Shown here: positions 48,954-60,099 of the stretch, one piece after another | Numbering within the stretch: position 1 is the first letter of the stretch | Layout of the letters: every line of letters begins with the position of its first letter | NCBI GenBank assembly: GCA_951812925.1 | Contig: OX638370.1 | Span: forward strand, 36,149,948-36,213,947 | From: Calliopum simillimum | Taxonomy: Eukaryota > Arthropoda > Insecta > Diptera > Lauxaniidae | Direction: 5' to 3' | Length of the DNA stretch: 64,000 nucleotides | Notes under the pieces: model-generated | The model's input: the letters and a program-made list of their open reading frames with translations, nothing else | The model's database searches: none | Told to the model about the DNA's origin: nothing | Program-made: the position numbers and the translations under genes

Positions 48954-48959
48954 AATAAA
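48954..48959 (+). terminator. Fen1 poly(A) signal AATAAA
   Basis: This canonical hexamer lies 59 bp after the Fen1 stop, in the 168-bp gap before the IntS8 stop on the other strand. Confidence 0.65.
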
Positions 48960-49047
48960 CATTTGTCTTTATCATTACAATTTAAGTCTACACTTATAAT
49001 ACAATACAAAATACTTGATAACTTACATAAAAAAAACTTCAAATTGT

Positions 49048-49053
49048 TTTATT
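49048..49053 (-). terminator. IntS8 poly(A) signal candidate (AATAAA on minus)
   Basis: TTTATT on the plus strand lies 11 bp beyond the IntS8 stop. A second candidate at about 48918-48923 would place the IntS8 3' end inside the Fen1 3' UTR. Confidence 0.4.
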
Positions 49054-49063
49054 TCAATCATCC

Positions 49064-52000
49064 TTACAGCAGATACTGTTTGGCAAGCGCTCGTAAGAAA
49101 CGTGTCTTACGTATGGCTGCAGCCTCGCGTTTAATTTCATCATTGTTGTTTGCATTTAGCTCTAGATTACCCATAATAGCGACCTAAAATAAAAATAAAG
49201 ATTGGTTAAATATAAATAAAAAAAAGCGCTTAACGTGGGGTTCGAACCCATGACCATGAGGTAATAATCTCATGCTCTAGCCACTGTTTCTTAACCCTTT
49301 AACGATCAGGTCCAAACCCGAAAAAATTTCAAAATAATAGGAAAAAATCGAAGTAATGGGGGTTAATAAAACCTTCATCTAAGCAAATGGGGAGCTTGCA
49401 AACATACTTCCATTTATTCGTTTAAGGGTTAAGTCGTACGAACAAAACATGAGCATCGGACATATGAAACATGTTGAGACAAAATCACCACAAAAGTCTT
49501 TTGCATGCTGTTTGGTTATTCCATTTATATCGAATGTTCTTTTGTTTTGTACATTGATTCCCCGAAGAACATAGCAATTGGGTGTAACTTAATTTAGTTA
49601 GTTTATTTCTAGTTCAGCATAAACCAGATTAGTGTGCCATAAAAAAAAAGCTTTTCAATTTGTGTAAGAAATTTTAGTTAGTTTGAGATGAACTGGATAG
49701 ATAACCGAATAAATTGTCAACCCTAAATTTAAAAATTCCCAGAAGAAAGATATGAAAGTAAAAAAAATGAGAACAGTGTAGTGATTTGGATAACAACAAA
49801 GCAGTCGTCAATTGAACTGTCAGAACCAAAACCAAGCTACATAGTTTGAACGCTGATCTTTGCTTATTTGTTTTTATATCAGTTTAATTAACCAAGACAG
49901 TGAGAACAAGGCATTCGATTTGGATTGTAATCTTGGGTGAAGTTCCATTATTAAACTAAACATGTTTTTAAGGTTTGTTAGATTTTGTTACACTGGCATT
50001 CCAACATTTTTCTTAAATTTTTTCTCTTACCGCATCTAATTTTCGACTGTGTTCGCCTTTTTTCGCATGAAGATTAATAATGAATTCCAACAAAGTTGTG
50101 TCCCAAATGCAATTGTAATAAGCATCCATAGCATCTGAAAAATTTGATGATTTCTCAGTGAGATTCTTGAAAACAATACCATAGTCGATCTCATCTAAAA
50201 ACTAAAAACAAAAAACAATTGTAATGTGATTCATAAATAAAATATATCAATAAAGAAAAATATATTTACTTGGCACAAAACCGTGGCCTGCATGTGACAG
50301 CCCAAGTTTGAGGAGCAACGTATCATTTTGCGTATAACATAATCATCTGCAACATTACGCTGCAGTGGTATTGTACAGTATTCAGTGCCGGTGATTAAAG
50401 CATTGACATAACAACGCATAGCGGCTTCATTGTTGCCAATAGCTAAAGAAACAATCATATGTTGAAATTTGTTTATACATTCATTAAGTAAACTGCTTAC
50501 CTAGCTCTAAGTCACCCTTCATTTTCAGCCATGCAATTGTTTGTGGATAATATGTTAGCGCTTCTTTTAAAAGCCAATTTAGAGTCTCGCTTACTGAACG
50601 TATGTTATAGCCAATAGGACTAAAATTCAAATTATAAAATATATAACACGTAGTAATGATAGTATGTTTTCGGTTGTTATGTACGAGTATATAAATACTT
50701 ACTTGCTAATACTTGTTGGCCAAAGTTGCATGTACTCTCCTATTAGATCATGATTGGGATCATCTTTTAGTATGTTATGTATTTTTCCCAATAGCGAAAT
50801 TGTTAAAGAAAATAAAAGTTGATGACGTATTCGTCTAAGGAATGGATGTAGTCCTGTTGATACAGCTAAATTGGGTGAATTACGTGAATTGGCTTGACCA
50901 CCGCCACTACGTTTTGATGTATTAACGAACATTGAAATTATAATATCCCAAGCATCACGACAGATTTTTTTAGGTCCTTTCATTTTTTCCATATCCAGAA
51001 AAGTAGCTGCAAATGCTATAGGTAGTTCTAATTGTGGCAGACGCTTATCGAGAAACATTAAAGAATTCCAATCGTTGAGATTAAGTAGCATCATGGCACA
51101 GCTTTCAACGATCTATTAACGAAATTGGCAATGGTTTTAATTAAATAATTTTTTTTAATCAATATAGATTTTCGGCCTTATCATGAATAAGCACGTCGCT
51201 GTTTTTTATCAATGTTATACCGTCAGCTTCTCACAAAGTGTGAAGGTTGGAGATTCGTAGACCATCACAAATTTTGTAATTTTACTTTGTTTTGGTTGTA
51301 TTTAATGAAATTTAGATGCTTATATATTTATCTTTTCTTTTAACCTTAGCTGTTTAATAAAATGGAAAAAACCAGGGTTGCAAAGTAGAACAATTGAAAA
51401 AAAAAAAATTTAAAGAGAAATGTAAAGAAAAAACATCCTGCTGCAAAAGGAATTTCCACTCTCAAATTATTCAACAATTGCAAATGCTCCCTCTCGAGAA
51501 AGGCATAATTTCCCGAGAGGGTATTTCTAGATAAAGTCATGATAAGGCCCATTGTGTCGCTAAAAGATAACAAATTTCAATATGTGCATATGTGATGCGA
51601 TCTCAAAACTTTATACTGTTTAAAAGTAGTTAACATGGTGTCGAACTTTGGAAGTTCAGTTTTCTTTACCTCGATTCTTGGAATAACATTATCACCATTC
51701 TGTAGCGCACCCAAGCACTGTTTGCAGCGATTGCCTAAAGATTGTAAGTCCAATGTTTTGCGATTCCATTCCTCTAAGCACTGTGTGATTTGTATGAGCA
51801 AAATTTCCCAATTAACAAGTTTTCCTAGTTTGGATACTGTTGATGCATTTGAAAGTTCTTGTCGTTGGGTTTCCGATTTCAGTACACTGAGCATTGAAAC
51901 AGCACCAACATAATCCTGCAAAAAATATATGTATTATGCAAATAAGGAAAGATCACAATTTTATATTCATTCAATTACATTTTTCGCTGTCATTTCGCGC

Positions 52001-54207
52001 GCTTTGCCTAACAAAACATATGAGAAATCTTGTAAAAATCCACGCTGCATTGACATTATAAGCGATTTAGTTGGTGTTGCTATCTCCCAGCTAGGATTGA
52101 CAGTCCAAAGTGGTTTCGTTGGATTTGTGGCAGCTAATTTAACTAGCAATTTACGCACTGTATTCGCATTGTTACAAGCGATTAGCTGACGTTCCAGTGA
52201 ACCAATTTCAATGCGGGGATCTTAATGATAGAATTATTTTTATTTTAAAAACAGAATATAATAAAATGTCTAATTTACGTTTCGAGTTGAATCTCCATTC
52301 GCTTTGGATAGCCAAAGGAGGCACACAAATTTCCTCTTCGCTTGTTTGACGACTTAAATCTTCTAATTCTTGTTTTGTGAAAAGTTCTAAAGTTACCACT
52401 TGTTCTATTAATTGTTTGCTGTTGTTTGCGTTCTTCAGCATTACATCAATAAGAAAATCTTTGATGCGGTGACGTTCGCTCTTATTGCAATGTGGTAAAA
52501 CATCAGCGAGGCCCTGATAGCGAAAGGAAAGTTAGTGCAAGAATCAAATTGCAAGCAATTTAACTACTTACTTCAACAAATGTCGCAAAACAATTGTGTT
52601 GGCGGTATTTTTCAAAGTAATCAACGTTAGCAAAAAGGTTCTGCTCTTCAAAAATGCTACGTATAACGTTTAGAGCAGCAACTTGCATTTCCAGTGTGCG
52701 TGGTTCCTTTATTACAGCCAGTGAAATTGAACCTTCAATATCTAATTCCAATATTCGGCGATTAACAAGTGGAATTTCACGACAACGGTTATCCAATTTT
52801 AAAATTTCAACAATATCCTAGAATTAATGAAAAACTATAGATTTTGACCAGTCTTTTATATTTACCAATAAATTCACCTTGAACTCTGAGAGTTGCGCCA
52901 AATTAAAACGTTCCATTAGCGTCATTTTTTGTGAGCTAACGCCGCACGCCAACAGAAAACCCTCTAACTCATCTTCATTAACATGACAAAATATAAAATC
53001 TTTAGGCGTTTGTTTTGCCTTTTGATATTCAATTTTGGTGGCATTTAAATTATTGCGACATTCAATAACTGCATCACACGCCAATGTATATTGTTTGGTA
53101 TAGAGATAAAAGTTGACCAAATCAAAATAGATTTGACTACGTAACTCTGACAAGGATATCAGTTTCATGCCATTGAAATTTTGTTGTGAATCATCTGGTG
53201 CACTAGGATGCAGTGAAACAAAGGTGTCATATGTGAAAACATAAAAGGCTTGATTTGATTTACACAAGTCCTGCAGATAATCAATGCTCGCTTGTGGTGG
53301 TATGTCTGGAGCAAAAAATTGATGCATAGGTTCCATGGGAACAAACCTAAAAAAAAAAAAAAAACAAATAAAATAAAATGTTGCCGATTAAGTTTTAAAA
53401 TGCTTAACTATGACTTACATATTGCCCATATTTGGACGCGCTGCTTTCAACGCAATGTCCTTCAGTATTTGTAAGCGTAGCACCCAACGATGATAGAAAG
53501 TTAGCGCAAAACGTGCAGCATTTTCATTACCATCGAGTGCTGGAAAAATCAAAAATTTTTGTAAGATCCCTATACTTTTGTATAACAATAAAGTACTTAC
53601 AAACATTTGGTTGAAAATCCGCTGGTAAGGGCACTGAAACTAATTTGCCGAATGAAACAGTGCACAGGTCGCGTAACAAAAATAATTGTTTTGGTATTGG
53701 TAGCGCTTTTTCGAGCATATCTTAAATTAAAGAATATTTAATTGAAATATTGGCCTGTTTTAAAACCTACCCAAATTCCACTTTAGCCATGTTGCCACTT
53801 TCAGCGCTAAAATCTTGAGCGCCAATTGTTTGCGTGATATACGCAATCCTTCAACTGCTCCAGCATTTGCTGGCACCAAAACAGTTGTTCCGCTGCCTGG
53901 TGTAAGCGGAGTACCACCAACAGTGCCTTCTGCATCTGGTGTTGTAAGATCATACTGGTAAACTGCATCGGGCGTCATGGATATGAATTGTGCCATCAAA
54001 TCAATAGCGCTGGGTTCTATGCAGCATTTGAAACAATTGATTTAATATATTAAAATAGGCAAAAATTAACATTAATTAATAAAACTTCTTACCAGGATTT
54101 ATTTTTTTTAAATGTTTTGTGATCAGTTGTGGATCGAGCAAAAATTCAAACCACAACACTGTTTCAGCTGCGAGCGGCACAGCTTTTGGCCGTAAAGGGT
54201 CTTCCAT
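49064..54207 (-). CDS. IntS8: Integrator complex subunit 8 (IntS8)
   Basis: Exons in transcript order: 54207-54093, 54016-53771, 53720-53601, 53539-53419, 53346-52866, 52817-52572, 52513-52279, 52220-51979, 51915-51670, 51112-50703, 50619-50501, 50442-50270, 50201-50031, 49183-49064. Phase is continuous; 1014 aa, close to human INTS8 (995). Integrator cleaves snRNA and promoter-proximal nascent RNA; IntS8 sits in its PP2A module. WFEF at residues 19-22 is, as I recall, the motif needed for PP2A recruitment. Other family landmarks are LKILALKVATWLKWNL, the TPR-like helical middle, VIRKMIRCSSNLGCHMQA, then DAMDAYYNCIWDTTLLEF and the tail RFLRALAKQYLL. The end of exon 5 is uncertain: an in-frame alternative donor lies 12 bases upstream. 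Several TEs sit in introns 9 and 13. Confidence 0.95.
49226..49440 (-). ncRNA. tRNA-like Pol III unit split by a TTAA MITE (IntS8 intron 13)
   Basis: The minus strand reads AGTGGCTAGAGCATGAG (A-box-like), an ATGAG/CTCAT anticodon-type stem, then the B box GGGTTCGAACCCC and, just past the 3' end, an 8-T run. With the insertion at 49295-49428 removed, ACTTAAG upstream pairs at 5 of 7 positions with GTTAAGC downstream, like an acceptor stem. The D stem and the 8-base anticodon loop are irregular. It is most likely a tRNA pseudogene or SINE head. Confidence 0.45.
49295..49428. mobile_element. 134-bp piggyBac-like MITE with TTAA target duplication
   Basis: CCCTTTAACG on the left is inverted on the right as CGTTTAAGGG (one mismatch). 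TTAA flanks both sides (49291-49294 and 49429-49432). It sits in the 5' part of the tRNA-like unit on the minus strand. Confidence 0.7.
51173..51550. mobile_element. 378-bp MITE of the GGCCTTATCATGA family (IntS8 intron 9)
   Basis: CGGCCTTATCATGAATAA on the left is inverted at the right end around AGTCATGATAAGGCCC. The internal GTGTGAAGGTTGGAGATT, TTTGTAATTTTACTTTG and CTCCCTCTCGAGAAAGG blocks match 28142-28901. Confidence 0.75.
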
Positions 54208-54487
54208 AGTTTTCTGGTTATGTAGGGGCAAATGAATTGAATTAAATTAATTAATTAAACTCTTCGATTAAATTAAACAAAAAGCGTCCAAAATATTCTC
54301 AAAACAAATCAGCTGTTTTTATGCTGGCGAATTGTCAAAAGCCGGCGCTTTGGAGTTGCCAACCATTTGATGTTGTAGCAATGGGTGTCTCAGGAAACAA
54401 ATTTCTCATATTTATATGATTTGTTAAAACCGATTTCTATACTTTGGTCGTTGTGGTTTCCTTCATTTTCACAAGGATGCTTTTTTC
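54208..54487. promoter_or_regulatory. IntS8 5' flank
   Basis: These 280 bp separate the IntS8 start codon from the foldback composite. The IntS8 promoter must lie here or within the element. No specific motif is recognised. Confidence 0.35.
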
Positions 54488-54671
54488 TTCCAATATTTTT
54501 ATACCCTACACCCAGGGCATTTTCACTTTGTCCTTCCGTTTGTAACGCAGAGAAGGAGGCGTGGCAGATATAGAAAAGTATATATATTCTTGATCAGCGT
54601 CACCTCCTGAGTCGATATAGCCATGTCCGTCTGTCTGGCTGGCTGGGTGGCTGGCTGGGTGGCTGGCTGGG

Positions 54672-54706
<35 letters not shown>

Positions 54707-55264
54707 GTGGCTAGCTGGGGCTGGCTGTGTGTTGAAATACACTTTTTGGGAAAACTGAGCCAGATAATTCAATGAAATTTGGTACACTGCCTTCGTCGTC
54801 AAAGATAGCTCGGGGATTGAAAATGAGCGAAATCGGTCACGGACACGCCTACCGCCCATACAAAAAATATATTCAAAATACAATTTTTCACGACAATGCA
54901 ACCAAAATACGCATAAATACTAAGAATTGTAAGCGCAAGCTCTAAAAAAAAACTGAACGAATTCTGACAAGAGGGCGTGACACCTCCCACATAAGCAAAA
55001 GCTTTAAAACGCTATGCTGAAAGCGTTTTTTGAGATAATCCAACCAAACTTCACTCAAATACTAAAGACTATAAATGCACGCTCTAAGCTAAAACTAGAC
55101 GAACTCGGACAAGAGGGCGTGGCATCTCTTGTATGAGAAAAAGCTTCAAAACTCTACTGAAAACGTTTTTCACTCAGACACTAAAAACTATAAATGCAAG
55201 CTTTTTCTAAAATACTGCAGTATAGGGTATTTAATGTTTGGCCAGGCCAAATTTTACACCCTTA
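54488..55264. repeat. Foldback left arm
   Basis: This is the inverted partner of 61082-61994, ending at GGCCAGGCCAAATTTTACAC. A GGCT/GGGT tract at 54632-54728 is far longer here (about 97 bp) than in the right arm (about 30 bp near 61830-61860). That tract gives rise to an apparent Pro-Ala-Ser-His repeat frame on the minus strand, which is not a gene. Confidence 0.85.
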
Positions 55265-55420
55265 CTAGTTTGAATTTTTTTTCTGTTTTCCATTTGACTT
55301 TGATACAGTGAGGACTGCTTAGTGCTTTTCACTCCAGATTTAATGTTTTTGAAAATTCAAAAGCAAAAATAACTGGGTTGGTGCTCGGTGCTTGTTTTAG
55401 AGCTTTTCCTCAATTTTGAA

Positions 55421-56480
55421 AACGGCTGCAGCGATGGTAATGAAACTTCGGATAATGTTAAATATTAGCATACAATGAAGATTGAGCTAGGTTTGAACTT
55501 TATAAATACTCACCAGGGGGCATGCCATCACCCTAAGTTTTAAATTTGATTTGGTCATAACTTTCAAACCATACAAGGTTTTTGGATTAAATTTGGTGGG
55601 CGGGTACTGCTTAATAATGCCTTGTAATAAACGAAAAGTGGGCGGGATCAAAGCAGTACCACGCCCACTTTTCAACCCTTGAAAATTTTGATTCAATATT
55701 ACTTGAAAACGACTCCAAAAATTTTGATAAAAATTTAGGAGATGCTACCTCTGCAAACGGGAATTAATGAGTGATATGCCGATATATTGGGAAAACTCGT
55801 TGAAGGGCGTGGCACCGTCCATAAAAACATAATCTTCTCTTCTTATACGAGCTAAAATTGTATGTTTGTTTTTTTGTTTTTTTTGTTTTTTTGTTTCCTT
55901 GTACTTATTTCTGTGCCAAATATTTTTCTCGAAAACGGCTACAGCGATTTTAATGAAACTTGGAATAGTGTTAGATATTAGCATACAATGAAGAATGAGT
56001 TAGGTTTGAACTTTGCGAATGCTCACCAGGGAGCGTGGCACTGCCCTAAATTTTAAATTTGATTTAGTCATAACTTGCAAACCATACAAGGTATTTAAAT
56101 GAAATTTGGTGAGCGAGTGCAACTTAATAGTACCTTGTACCAGGCGGGATCGAAGAAGTGCCACGCCCACTTTTTACCCCTTGAAAGTTTTGATTCAATA
56201 TTGCTCGAAAACGACTCCAACAAATTTGATGAAAATTTAGGAGATGTTACCTTTGCAAACAAAGATTAATATGCTATACGCCGTTATATTGGGAAAACTC
56301 GTTGGAGGGCGTGCCACCGCCCACAAAAATATAAATCGGTATAACAAGAAAACTAATAAAGCAAACATTTTGAAATTAACTATGAGGAGCCTAATTACTA
56401 TAGGGCATCTCTGATCGGAAAGTGAGTGAAATGTCGCCGTTGCGCGTGGAACCTCCCATACAAGCAAAATACGTTAAACG
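55421..56480. repeat. Two tandem copies of a roughly 515-bp repeat
   Basis: AAACGGCT[GA]CAGCGAT, TTAGCATACAATGAAGA, CTCACCAGGG, GTGCCACGCCCAC, GATTCAATATT and GGGAAAACTCGTTG appear in the same order from about 55421 and again from about 55934. They are non-coding. Confidence 0.7.
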
Positions 56481-56483
56481 ATA

Positions 56484-57215
56484 TTTCTCGCAAATGTTAC
56501 AAGATATTTTAATGAAATTTGGTATGTAGGTACTGTTTATCAATGCCTTGTAATAAGTAAAAAGTGGGTGGCATCGAAGAAGTGCCACGCCCACTTTTTG
56601 CTCCTTGAAAGTTTTGATTAATTATTGCTCGAAAACGACTCCAACAATTTTGATGAAAATTTAGGAGATGTTACCTTTGCAAACAAGGATTAATATGTAA
56701 TACGCCGTCATATTGAGAAAACTCGTTGGCGGGCGTGGCACCGCCCACAAAAATATAATACAAAATAAAATGAAAACTACTAAAGCAATCTTTCTGAATT
56801 TAACTGTAGGGAATCTCCTTTTTATTAGGCACCTACGACCTGAAAATGGGCAAAATATCGCCGGTGCGCGTGGAACCTCCCATACAAGTAAAACACATTG
56901 AATACTATTTTTCGCAAATGGTAAAACGTATTTTGATGAATGCTGATCTGGATCATGAGTATCTAAAGCATAACGAAAAATGGGCTTTGTTCAACAATTG
57001 CCACGCTCACTTTTTACAAAATAAAAATTTTAGTCAATAAATCAGGCACAAAAAAAAAAAAATGGAATGAACTTTTTATTTTTTATATGCTGTCTTATGT
57101 ACTTTTTGACGCTAAATCCGTCTTCATCAGCAGAACTATCATTATACCTGCAGGATTTTGAAATATCCTTGCTTGAAGTTGAAGAAAACGCTGTGTTCAG
57201 TCTTTCTGCGTGTCT
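56484..57215. repeat. Segmental duplication, copy A
   Basis: Copy A runs from TTTCTCGCAAATGTTA to CGCTGTGTTCAGTCTT. Copy B (57657-59285) repeats the same landmarks in order (GTATGTAGGTACTG, GGGCGTGG, GATCATGAGTAT, TGGAATGAACTTTTT) but is 893 bp longer because of the insertion at 58105-58997. Confidence 0.75.
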
Positions 57216-57656
57216 ACAAGAAACTTGCGGACTTTTCCAGTAGGTCTCTTACTTTCCGAGGTATGATCTTTTGAAGATAAGATATTTCAGCCCCCATACA
57301 AGAGACGAAATATTTTGGGTGCGTGGCACTTCCCATTTATTTGATTTTTTGATATTTTTCTATACCATTCCATACTTTCAAAATTTTTTCTTATTATTAA
57401 TTTATCATTTTAAAGGCATGAACATTGGAGGTGAAAATGTACGAATTCCATCACAAAAAATAGCTATGAATAATAACATCGACTAAAATAATAAGATCAG
57501 ATTGTTGACCGAGCGGGGATCGGTCTCCTGGTACTACGTTATTAAAAGAAAACTACTAAAGCAATCCTTCTGAATTTAATTGTAGGGAGTTCACTTGCTA
57601 TGAAGTAGCTCTGATCTGAAAGTGGGCGAAAAATCGCCGTTGCTCGTAGAGCCTCC

Positions 57657-59285
57657 CATTTCTCGCAAATGTTAAAAGGTATTTTAATGAAATTTGGTAT
57701 GTAGGTACTGCTTATCAATGCCTAGTAACAAACAAAAAATAGGAGGTATCAAAAAAGTGCCACACCCCCTTTTCAACCATTGAAAATTTTGATTCAATAT
57801 TACTCGATAACGACTCCAACAATTTAAATGAAAATTAAAGAGATTGTACCCCTGAAAACAAGTATTTATATGTGATGTGTCGTTATATTGGGAAAACTTG
57901 TTGAAGGGCGTGGTACTGCCCACAAAAACATAGTACGCTATGAAAAGAAAACTACTAAAGCAATCCTTCTGAATGTAACTGTAGGGAGTCAACTTGCTAT
58001 TAGGCACCTGCGATCTGAAAGTGGGCAAAATATCGCCTGTGGGCATGGATCCTCCCATATAAGTAAAACACATTAAATGCTATTTCTCGCAAATGGTACA
58101 ATATAGTAAGTTCGGGTAATGTGATATAGGCATTTTTGTTTTTTAAATTACTCGTAGTTTTCAAAGCATAGCTGCTATCACTTTGTGTATTATGTTTTAT
58201 TGATGTATTGTGCAGTATATTATGATTTTGGAGTTCTTTAGCATCAGCCAATCTTTAGCTATTTCAACAAAATTGAAAAAAGGCAAAAAAAGTTAAAAAA
58301 TAAAATTGGTGGGTAATGTGATATACTATATCCCATATCCCAACAAATTGCATTTTCGGCAAAAAGATCATCGTGTTATGAAGAAACTTTAGTTATGGAA
58401 CTTTTACTTCAGGTAAGGAATGATAAACATTACGAAAATCGCTTTTGCAAAGCTTTAGCTCTTTTTTCTTACAAACTGTGACCTTTATATAAAAATGTTG
58501 GACCAACAAATTGTTAATAAGGAAAAACGTTTTAGATTTGGGCCAAAAGACCATCGTGCCAAACATTTTGCAGTGCAAGTGGAACATCAAATATTTTCGG
58601 TGCCAGAAGTGCACTATATCACATTACCCGAATTTCAGTTTTAAAACAATCAGGTTATTTTTGAAAAACACACTCTAGCAAATAAAAAATTCAATTGATT
58701 TATGGTTAGGTATATTCACCCACTAGCAGAATTTACTATTGCGGCTATGATATCAATTTTAGTTTAGGCTAGATCCTAACATAAAGCACACGCAAATAAA
58801 GTTTTTTTTTTCACTGCTAAATCAATTTTACCACACTGAAGGCAGAATAAACAAAGGTGGGCGCTCAAAAACTTGCTGCACGTTTCTTTTTCAGTTACTG
58901 TGGTGTTGACGAAAAAATCATTATCGAGAGTTGTTTATTTAAGGAAATATGCTGGTATATCACATTACCCGCCTATATCACATTACCCGAAGTTACTCTA
59001 TATTTCAATGAAATTTGGTATGACGGTCTGGATCATGAGTATTTAAATCTTAACGAAAAGTGGGCGTTGTTCAATACTACCCCCCCTTTTTGCCAAAATA
59101 AAAATTTTGGTTAAGAACTCAGGCACAAAAAAAAAAAAAAATGGAATGAACTTTTTAGTTCTTATATGCAGTCTTATGTACTTTTCGACGCTGAATCCGT
59201 TTTCATCAGCAGAATTGCCATTATACCTTTTGAAATATCCTTGCTTGAAGTTGAAGAAAACGCTGTGTTCAGTCTTACAGCGTAG
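57657..59285. repeat. Segmental duplication, copy B (interrupted)
   Basis: Removing the 893-bp insertion leaves about 736 bp, against 732 bp in copy A. This dates the duplication before the insertion and supplies an empty-site reference for the inserted element. Confidence 0.75.
58105..58997. mobile_element. 893-bp element with TATATCACATTACCC boxes
   Basis: The ends AGTAAGTTCGGGTAATGTGA and the inverse of ACCCGAAGTTACT pair over about 26 bp. The 15-base box TATATCACATTACCC (or its complement) occurs five times, near 58114, 58311, 58615, 58956 and 58974. The first two are in one orientation and the last three in the other. No transposase is visible. The empty site in copy A supports insertion. 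The target duplication is not resolved. Confidence 0.7.
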
Positions 59286-59692
59286 CTACAAGAAAAGGTG
59301 AAATTCTTTTTTATTAATGGCATCGAATAGCCACACTTTTCCTTATCAAAATATTGTTTAGGATTTTTCCACTAGGTCTCTTACTTCCGAGCTATGATCC
59401 TTTGAAGGTAAGATATTTCAGAGCCTATTCAAAAAACGAATTATTTTCGGTGCGTGACATATCCCATTTATTTATTTTAGGGCATTCTATTTCACAAAAA
59501 AAAAAAAAAAAAAATGTTGAGTTTTTGATATTTTTCTCTACCATTAGATATTTTCCGAGTTTTTCTCATTATTATTCTCATCAGTTAATTTATTTGCTTG
59601 AAAGAATGAACACTGGAGGGCAAAGAGCTATGAATAGAAGCAGGGAGCAGGGATCGGTCTCCAGGTACTTAAATAAATATGTTACCTATATA

Positions 59693-60020
59693 CAGGGTGG
59701 GTAGAAATCGGTAGAACACCGAAAAATTTAAGATACCTGCACAACGTTTTCTATTGACATTTTTTGAAATTCGCACAACCAACGGAGTTATTTGACAAAA
59801 GTAACGCCATTATATAAATTGCCAGACATTTTGTTTGTTTTGGCTATGTTTTCACGAAAACTTGATTCAAAATTGATGCCGTTAAGTTAAAAAATTATAT
59901 TTCAAAATAACTCCGTTGATTTTGCAAAATTTCGAAAAATGCCAATAGAAGAAGTTGTACCAGGAAAAAGGGCAATAGAAGAAGTTGTCCCAGGTGTTCT
60001 ACAGAATTCTACCCACCCTG
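59693..60020. mobile_element. 328-bp mariner-type MITE, maT-like
   Basis: CAGGGTGGGTAGAA at the left end is inverted as TTCTACCCACCCTG at the right, with TA on both sides (59691-59692, 60021-60022). The inner CAACGGAGTTATTT and inverse AAATAACTCCGTTG pair too. ATTGCCATTTTTCGA-like sequence near the right end matches the flank of the maT remnant at 63250-63300, so it is probably maT-derived. Confidence 0.8.
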
Positions 60021-60099
60021 TAGATCAATCATCTTTTGAAAAGACAAATTTTTCGTATTAGCATATTTTTAGTGCTTTTTTTGATTAAAAAACGCGTTT

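Noticed and set aside
54506..54901. 131-codon minus-strand frame with Pro-Ala-Ser-His repeats
   Set aside because: It is produced by the GGCT/GGGT simple repeat in the foldback arm.
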